Below are positions 49,239 through 58,000 of a DNA stretch of 64,000 nucleotides, piece after piece; within the stretch, counting starts at the first letter, position 1, and each line of letters opens with the position of its first letter. A program made the position numbers and the translations under genes. The notes beneath the pieces are model-generated. The model worked only from the letters and a program-made list of their open reading frames with translations, made no database searches and was not told the origin of the DNA. Source of the DNA: Polyodon spathula (lineage: Eukaryota; Chordata; Actinopteri; Acipenseriformes; Polyodontidae). The stretch covers positions 43,376,054-43,440,053 of the forward strand of contig NC_054540.1 in the NCBI RefSeq assembly GCF_017654505.1. The letters run 5' to 3'.

Positions 49239-52200
49239 TGATGATGATGATGATGTGGTAGTAGTGGCAAATACTGTGATAATCAAAGAATAAAACAGTA
49301 CTAATATAATTAATAATTTATTTTTATAAAAATAAAATTTATCCACGCAGCAGCTTATATTGTTCGTCTTGGGTTTCTCTTTTGTCATGAATATATTAAT
49401 TATGAAAATAAAAATATTTATTTTATGTTAACTTTTGTTGTCCTTACTATAGCAAACAAAAGGCTTTGGACCCAAACAGGGTTGTTAGAGCAAGGATGTA
49501 CTGTATTTAGTATTTGACTTGTTTGTTTAACATACAACACTTGCACATTTTAATATATAATGTGTGCACATATGTGTGACAAAGTGCCCGCCCCTGTGTA
49601 TATTATCTGTTATGTGTTGCGTGTGGTGTGTTTAAATGTTGGTGTATAGACATTGGTACACGGGATATAAATGGGTCTGTGTAACACGAGTGTTTAAAAT
49701 GTATATGTGTATTTAGGCACAAGGATTGCACAGCACTTCACGTGCAAGTAAAATGTAATAATACGTGAGCATGGGGAATTGCACTTTATTAATTCACGTG
49801 CTGGGATTCAAGTGAATAATTAATTAGTAATTGAATCCCAGCACAACAGTATATATAGATGCACGTTTTCACATACTCGCGGTTGGGTGTTCGGTGAGTG
49901 GAGAACGGGATAGGAGACGGAGGTAAAAGTAATAATCATAGGAATAACAATAATAATAGTAGTTAAAGTATCTGCTCACCATGTCTGTCTGTCTAGTCCG
50001 TTTTGCTTGTCTTTTTGTTTTGGCGACATGTGCCGTGTCCTGTGTTTGTGTTTGTTTGTACAACCTTTTTATTTTCTGTTCTATCTATTAAATGCTGTGT
50101 GAAACATTCGCTCAGCTCAACCAAACTCCAACTCTGTTTATTTCCTGCTTCTGGTCTGACGCCACCCACTCCGGCCGTCTCTGTGACAATATGTTATTTC
50201 ATTTTTGTCAATTTTCACATCCCATAGTGTTCAACATTTAACATAGGGTATAAAGAAGTTTGGATCACAATCCAACATCACCCCTTACAAAAAAGTAATA
50301 TACTGCAAGTATACTTGTGCCAAAATTGTCTGGTTTTAATATACTATTGGTACCATTATACTATTCTATATATTCTATTTGCAGTATACAACTGTGTATA
50401 TTCTTTTTGTAAATAATGCAATGTAGTTCTGAAATATTCGACATCTTACTTCTCTTTTGCATGCCTGCATTACCTCTTGCTAGATATTCACCTCCAGATT
50501 CTGACAAATACTTTTAGAAAACCAGGAGCAACTTCTGCTCTGGATCAAAAAATTATAATGCTCTGCGGCTGCCACCCAATGCTGATAACTATCGAAAAAC
50601 TACTAGAAACTAACTAAAACACAAGTCTGGAAAAAGTATGGAATTTTGATGTTAAAAAAGTGTATGAACCCTGAGATACTGTACCTATATTGAGTACAGT
50701 GTACTTTGTACAAATCACAGTCCATAGGTCAATTATGGGTAACTTAACTTTTTTGGAGAACCTAATGTCTACAATGGACTGCCGGAAGGGCAAGTACCAT
50801 TACCAAAATTTTGCAAGCCCTGGTAGTATTCAATTATTTATGTGTAATCTGAGAAACAACATCTTATTTGAAGAATGCCCGCCCTTCCCTTCACAGGGGC
50901 TTGAGGTTGTGAGAAATGTATAAAGCACGGTTTTCAATTAGTTTTAAAGTACGTGGCATTTCTAAGGTAGTCGGAGGAAGCCAGCTCAGAGACGTGTAGC
51001 GCCGGGGTGGAGTTTGTGGGAGGGGGGTTCCCAGTGGAAGTTTTTTTTTTTTAAAAAGGATTAAAATGGTACATTCTGACACATCTTTGCATGGTTTCAG
51101 CATATGCTAGACTAGTAGTGGTCTGCTTGTAGTGTCAGACAAAGTACACCATTAGTGCAATGACTGGGCTTTATTTCAGCACTGCTCACAGCAAGACAAG
51201 ATCAACAAAAATAAATTTATTCATCAATGCCCCTGCAATACAAGCCAGGCTGAAAATGTGTGTGGAATTGGTGACCGCACCTTTAACTGTGTCCACTTGT
51301 AATATGGGAGACAGCATGCTGCAGCTCCCATGCTCAGTGTTAATAAAGTCCTGATCTAACAGCATGTAACACAGACAGCTCTTATGATTAAATTACGGTT
51401 TATTTTTCAGTAAAAAGTTCTTTCTACTAATAACTATATTAAATACACCACAGCAAACACATTTCAATACATTATGAATATTTTCATTAGCACAATCCGA
51501 GAGCTAATTTAGTCAATGTGTTTTTTTTTGTTTTTTTTGTTTTTTTTTACTGCAATCGTACGCTGCAGTGCATTTCATTTTTAATTCCCAAAATGTTTTC
51601 ATTTTTTCTCAGCAGTACAATTCCGAAATAGTCTTAATTATTTCTACATTCTGCTTTCACCTTACAATGGTCAGCTTAAGAAATAAACTTTGTTTTCCTG
51701 CAACAGCTGACCCTACTTCAGTCCAAAACTCAGCTCCATCCTGTTTTCATTATGCAAATGTCTTAAATTACTGTGCATTCTGCTTTAGCTGAGATATTAT
51801 CAGCTCATTATTTAACTAAGGAACCTGCTGCACAATTCAATCATCCTTAAACTCCTGGGATAGTTGTGGCTTCTAAGAAGATGCAACAGAAGAAATAAAT
51901 CTGTTCATTATAGCACTTCATAAAAATAAAAAATAAATCTTTATTTTCACAGCATTTTGTTAACTTCGCGTGTCCAACACACAAACTAGGTACTTTTATT
52001 TTTTTCGCTGCTCTGGTTCTAAATTTCTTGAATTCAATTGTTCATTTTAAGCTACATTTTTACACAACGGTACTATTCGTACATGTTTGGTCACCATCGC
52101 AACTGCTGCAAGAAACTGAGGTTACCACTGCTCTACACTTGTATATCATCAGCTGACAAGGGATCAGCTGATATCCCACCTTTTTTCTTAAAGGCTTACA

Positions 52201-54966
52201 GCCGCTATACATAAAATATACTAGAATGACAAGCACCTATTGGTACATATTTTACAATATAATAAAAGGAATACGCTGAATGATAATACCCGAAAATAAT
52301 CGTAATATTTTTAATTAAAAGTAACCAGCGCAAATATAATTTTAGACGGTAGATTGCGCCGGTCACCAGCTTACTTTGAAAACCCTGACAAGGGAGCCAA
52401 GGCAGGGAGCATTGACTTCAAGTATGAAAACAGACTACACAACAATGCTAGTATCTAAAATGTCTCGCTCTCGCAAACACTTCATGTTTTACAGTACGTG
52501 TCTTGCGGCTCTCGACCATATGAAAATGTTGCCGTGCAGCTCGTAGGGTAAGGATATTTGGCCACCCCTGGAACAGACCCACTTGTCTTAAAGCTGCTCC
52601 ATTAACAACACAGATAGCACCTACCCTATGCTGGTTCACTGGAAGAGTAGAGGGGCAGGGAAGTATGATGCCTAAAGCCACCAACGCTAATTCATATAAC
52701 ACAGTGTCTTCTACTCAAACACTGACCAGGTCAAACACTTCTTAGCATAAGAAGCGTTGATCAGACCAAAGCCACTTCCACCAGAAGGCTGTACCCCTAA
52801 CCAGTTGGATACTGAATGTAAATTCACATGACTTACATCTCTCGGAGGAGGTGATGTGAACGACTGGTCCATTCGGCACTGGATAGCTAGCCTCACATCG
52901 TCGGCATCGACGTTTGATTTCTTGGCATGTGTTGAGTAGATCTTTGCATCCTCTATTATTGTTGTTACATATCCTACAAATAAAGCAAGCCTTTAGTTTT
53001 AAAAATGGGTGGGGGGGTTACAATTGTATACCCCTTGGAAGATTTTTAAACAAAGGTGAATTGGGAGTTTATAAGTAGGGGTCTACCTAATTCGTAGAAA
53101 TAAGGTAATTGTGGGGTCATCGCAAAATGTAACTTTAGGGGCCAATGCATACTGGACTAGTACAGAGAGGGAAAAAAAAAAGAAACCCAATTTAAAATTA
53201 ACTACTACACACTGCAAGTGACTGCAAACTACTTATCTTAATTCTGTAGATAGGCTTTTTTATTCCTTCGCTGTGCTATTCCTTGCACTTAGGTAAAAAT
53301 ACAAAATAAATATAGTCTGGACAAATAACATTTAAAAGAAATACTCCAAAGCGGTTAAGTTTGTTGTTTACTGTTCACATGACAACAATGTTTTAATCAG
53401 TCTTTCAGTGTGTCTGTACTGGCTTTTCTGTGACCTGTACTGTACAGCTGGAGGTGGAACAGAGTCAGTGTTGCTTTGTTATTTTGATGTAGGTTTCTAA
53501 AATCTAGTTGTTTTCAGCATTGGAGGTCAAATACCAAAAGTGGACGACAAAGCAAAAAAGGTGAAGTACATTTCGGCTGAGGATCGGGTCAAGACATTTC
53601 CCAAAGAAACTTAAAATGCAGATGGAGCTAGTAAATTGTTTTGCACATCACATATTAAAACGAACGGCCACTGCAGAGACTGCTAAACAGAACGTAAAAT
53701 AAACAGCTTTCAGAAAACAAACTAGAAAGTCAGCGCAGACAAAAAGTATTCCTGCCGGTTTGTATCTAAGTTAAATCAATACTACAGGTACAATCTAGCA
53801 CAGCCACCTCGCTTCAAACAACCTACTGCTTTTTAAACAGTTAGAATTTAGACCCGAATAGGCAAGTTTTCTTTCTTTTGACTCTGTACTAATAATAAAT
53901 TCCTAGACGGGACAAACAACATGACAATGAACATGCTGCATATAGGCCTTTATTAAAAAATACCAGATGCCCTTGAGGGTAACCAAGTTTTGGGACTGTT
54001 TCTAACCTATTTCCGCATCTGTATAACTTGTCAAAGTGTTGCCATACACTTCTAACCAAATCAGAGGATGCAGAACATGCAGTCTCAATGTATGGGCAAG
54101 TCTTCACACCAGAGACGGAGAATGTAGGCAGCAACAGCATGCCTGCCTTTAACAAATGACGACACTGTTTTAGCAACAAATTAAGTACACCTATTTTTAT
54201 ATTTTTAGGCTTTTATAGGAAATATTTCTATTTTTATTTAATATTTCAGCAGGTCCGCGAAATCCTAATTTTATTCCATAACTTACCCACGAAAAATACG
54301 TAAATTCGCAGCGATTTAAGTAGACCCCTATTTATAAGGTGTATACATTACATGAACATTAAAGTAACTATAGCAAACAAAATAGTTCCAGAAAATTCTC
54401 CTGCATGCACATATACTAATTGCATAGGTCTCAAATATGCACTTTTGAAAAGAAAACCATGTTATAGCAAACATGTATTTTAATTTCAAAACTTGATATC
54501 TGGAATTACACAAAATTATAAAAAAAAAAATAATAATTAATTAAAAAAAAAACTCACAAAAACTCACAAGCCAAGCATTTAGATGGGTCATTTCACATGG
54601 AGAGAGAGAGATCATGCCCACCCATTTACTGGCTACTTTCCCCACTGACTGACATGCTTTCAGCCAGTAACAAGCTTTTTGTTTTGCATTGTTTTTCTTT
54701 TAGAAGAACACCACTATACTGGAGCAAAAGCATAAAGTACCAATAACAGGTGAAAAAAGACAAATATTTGGGACAGCAAGGTCAATGCATGTCGATTGAT
54801 CCAGGAGCTAACAGAGAATACTCACTGTAGGTAAACTCCAGCATCTGATTAATTACTCTTGGCTCGTACTCTGCGATACCCATATCCTTCAAAATCTGGG
54901 TCATAACCTAAATGTGGGGAACAAATAAAAACACAAATACCTGCCTAAATGAATGCAGTAATGGCA

Positions 54967-55000
<34 letters not shown>

Positions 55001-58000
55001 CAAATAAATATTGGCACTTTTCTAAAACTCTCAGATACTCAAAAATGTCACTTTTTCATATACCACAGAAGTCACAAATTATTTTTAAAAAAATAGTAGG
55101 TAATTGTTAGCAGCTGATGTGTTTAGTTTGGCGGCACATCTGATAGATAGCATTACAGTAAAGTCTTCCAGTGTGTCAACATTTAAATCACTTCGTACAG
55201 AGCCTAGATTGGTTGGTCCCACTCCCCACCCTTATAAAAGTTTACCATGCTATTTCAGCATGGTATTTTTGTAGTTTTACCATGCTTTTGTTTGCTAATA
55301 TGCTTTACCACACCTCGGTAATCTCAATACTTATGCTTTACTGTGCTTAGTTTGCTATGCTTTTAGACTGAAAAAAAAAAAAAAATCCTACAAAAACACT
55401 ACTTGCACATTTTTTTTGTGCCATTAGCTGCACATAATGACTGCAGTCAAATAGCATCACTTATGTGCCATTAAGTTGCATCCACACTGGACGAGAGTGA
55501 AGTCGCCGAATGCCAATCCACACCAGACACAACTTGGAAACGATCCAAAACACTGCTGGAAATAAATACATGACCCCACCCATGCATTCCTATTGGACAT
55601 ACTAGAGATGGACTGTCCATTACAAAACAGGTCTTGTTTTGATAAAAGGTTACCACCCTGACCTCTGGCAACTCTGTTGTAAAATAAAGGTTACTTGTAA
55701 AATCTACAGATCAGAGTTATTGAACACCCCTATATATCCAAGTTTTAATGTTATCATCATTAGTAGTAATTGTAGTTGTAGTCGTAGTATTTTTTTTCAT
55801 GGTACCAGTAGTGTTCTTGTGTCCAAATCTTTAACCTCCGAATCCATAGAATAAAAAACCCTGGCGCTTCAGAGCATACACCAAATGCATAGCGGAGACG
55901 GTCTTTCTTTTGCCGTGCTCAGTGTAGGTGACAGCATCCCCAATCACATTCTCCAGAAAAACCTCGAGCACCCCGCAGGTCTCTTCATGGATCAGCCCAG
56001 AGATTCACTTCACTCCTCTGTGGCAAGCCAGACGGCGGATAGTAGGCTTGGCGATGCCCTGGATGTTATCACGAAGCACTTTGCGATGGTGCTTAGCACC
56101 CCCTTTTCCGAGTCCTTTACCTCCCTTGCCACGATCAGCCATCTTCGAACTAATATAACAAAATATCAATTTGAAAAAAATATATAATTTGCTTATTAAT
56201 AAAACACCTGTTTTAAGAAACACTTGTTGTGTAATAGGACAGCTCATCTCTAGCATGTCCAATAGGAATGCATGGGTGGGGTCATGTATTTATTTCCAGT
56301 CTTTTGGATCGTTTCCAAGTCGCGTCGGGGGTGGACTGACATTCGGCGACGTCGCTTGCGTCCAGTGTGGAATCAGCTTTAGCTGCACTTAACGACTGCA
56401 GGTCAAACAGCATCTCTTTTGTGCCATTAGCTGGGTCATTCTACCAATACAGTGCCTTTTATGTCCCAATGCCATATTTTGGATAAATAACTGATTCTAC
56501 TCGAAGTAATACATCATAAAGTATTAAGTAGTTTCTATACACAATCACTAGTAAAAAGACACCAAATTGCATTTAAAGTGAAAAAAAATACATCTTATTT
56601 TTAAAGGAAAAATCTGAATTCTGCAATGTCACTATTCATCTTTTAACTAGGTCCTTTAAGAATATAACTCACCAAATCCTAATGTATTTTTAAAATCTCA
56701 CCATTATCATAACACAAATTAGTACATTGTTTTTCAACTATAAATTTGTACAACCAATGTATATTTATTAATATAAATTAAAATATTTAGTACTGTCCCT
56801 AAATCCATTGTCAACCCTGCTACCGGAGAGAAATGCCCCTGCAGAATAATGGATGATTCCACAAGTCACATGATTTTCAGCATGTGACTTATCAAGGAAG
56901 ATGATACTGGAAATAACTTCAGGTATGTGTCTAAGCAGTTTTACATCTTTTTTTTTTTTTTAAAGCTACCTTGTCTTGGGGTACATAGGGTACTTTTACA
57001 AACGTGAACTATGTTGCGTTTAGTAGAAAAAAAAAGAAATCCAAAAATGTATAATTAGTTTCTATAAACTCCGTAAAAGCCTTCACCAGAAGCACACCAT
57101 GTGCTCCCATGCCCTTTACCACATGAGAAGAAGGCCAAACTTTGTTATGTACATCAACCATGTTACCGGTCAACTATGTAACAAGTTTAGAGTAACACTG
57201 TTGACTTAAGGTAACTGTTGATTTTAAAATATTAAAATGACCCTGTTGTTGCTCATTTTATTTATATATACTGTATGTATGTGTGTAATGTGTACAATTA
57301 AATATAATATAGATATACTGTTACTGGGTTGTGATACATATATATAATATATATATTTTATAATATATATTAGATATTATATATATATAAAATTGCATAT
57401 AACGTTTCTTGATTTATATATATATTATATTTAAAGGTTTTAGATCATGAAAACGTTAAATGATTGGTTTAACCAAATATCTTTATTTACAGGTAGATTT
57501 AGATCAATGACACTTACTGCTGCAGAAAAATAACGGCGCTACCGTGCACGCCATGATGCAGTTCCAGAATTACTTAATCAAACCCTTAATTGAACTAATA
57601 ATTTGCCTAATCAGAGCATTTAAATTATGTATTTATTCAATGGAGATTTCAAATTACATATAACATTGCATAAGGAACTTGAAATCTCCAACTTTTTATA
57701 AGCTAAAGTAAAAAAAAAATAGTCTAAGCAAATTATTAGTAATAACTGAGAGCCCAGTTGGAACAAAAACCAGCAGACACATGGGATCCCCAGGACTAGG
57801 GTTGCGAAACACTGTTTTATGGCCATATTTGTTGAAGACACTGTTGAGCTCTTCCACTTTGATAACAGTAACACATTGCTGATGTGTACAGTGTCATATG
57901 TTACATCTTCCTTACTTTTGCTAGGGCCTGGCTTCTCTTATTCAATGATGTCATTTACTGACAGAATTTGCATTGCTAAATGCAATGTTAAAATAATTAT

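Larger units (their letters stand above)
48158..50822. mobile_element. hAT-like DNA element (CAGGG ends, 5-bp duplication), carrying a solo LTR
   Basis: The left end CAGGGCTCGCAAAAT and right end ATTTTGCAAGCCCTG are inverted with one mismatch. GTAGT flanks both sides (48153-48157 and 50823-50827). CAGGG ends fit hAT, and a 5-bp duplication fits the hAT5-type subgroup. No transposase is recognisable in the 2.67 kb, part of which is the later-inserted solo LTR (49575-50188). Confidence 0.6.

Noticed and set aside
52711..52896. Open frame starting inside taf9 exon 3 and running into the intron
   Set aside because: The GTAAGT donor at 52836 and the in-frame exon 4 show that the intronic part is not coding.
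56005..56262. 85-codon frame that looks like a novel histone-like protein
   Set aside because: It is the N-terminal half of the H4 pseudogene plus upstream transposon sequence, cut by the TGA at codon 46.
57260..57430. AT-rich palindromic tract as a possible origin or regulatory site
   Set aside because: Low-complexity TA repeats are enough to explain the palindromes.
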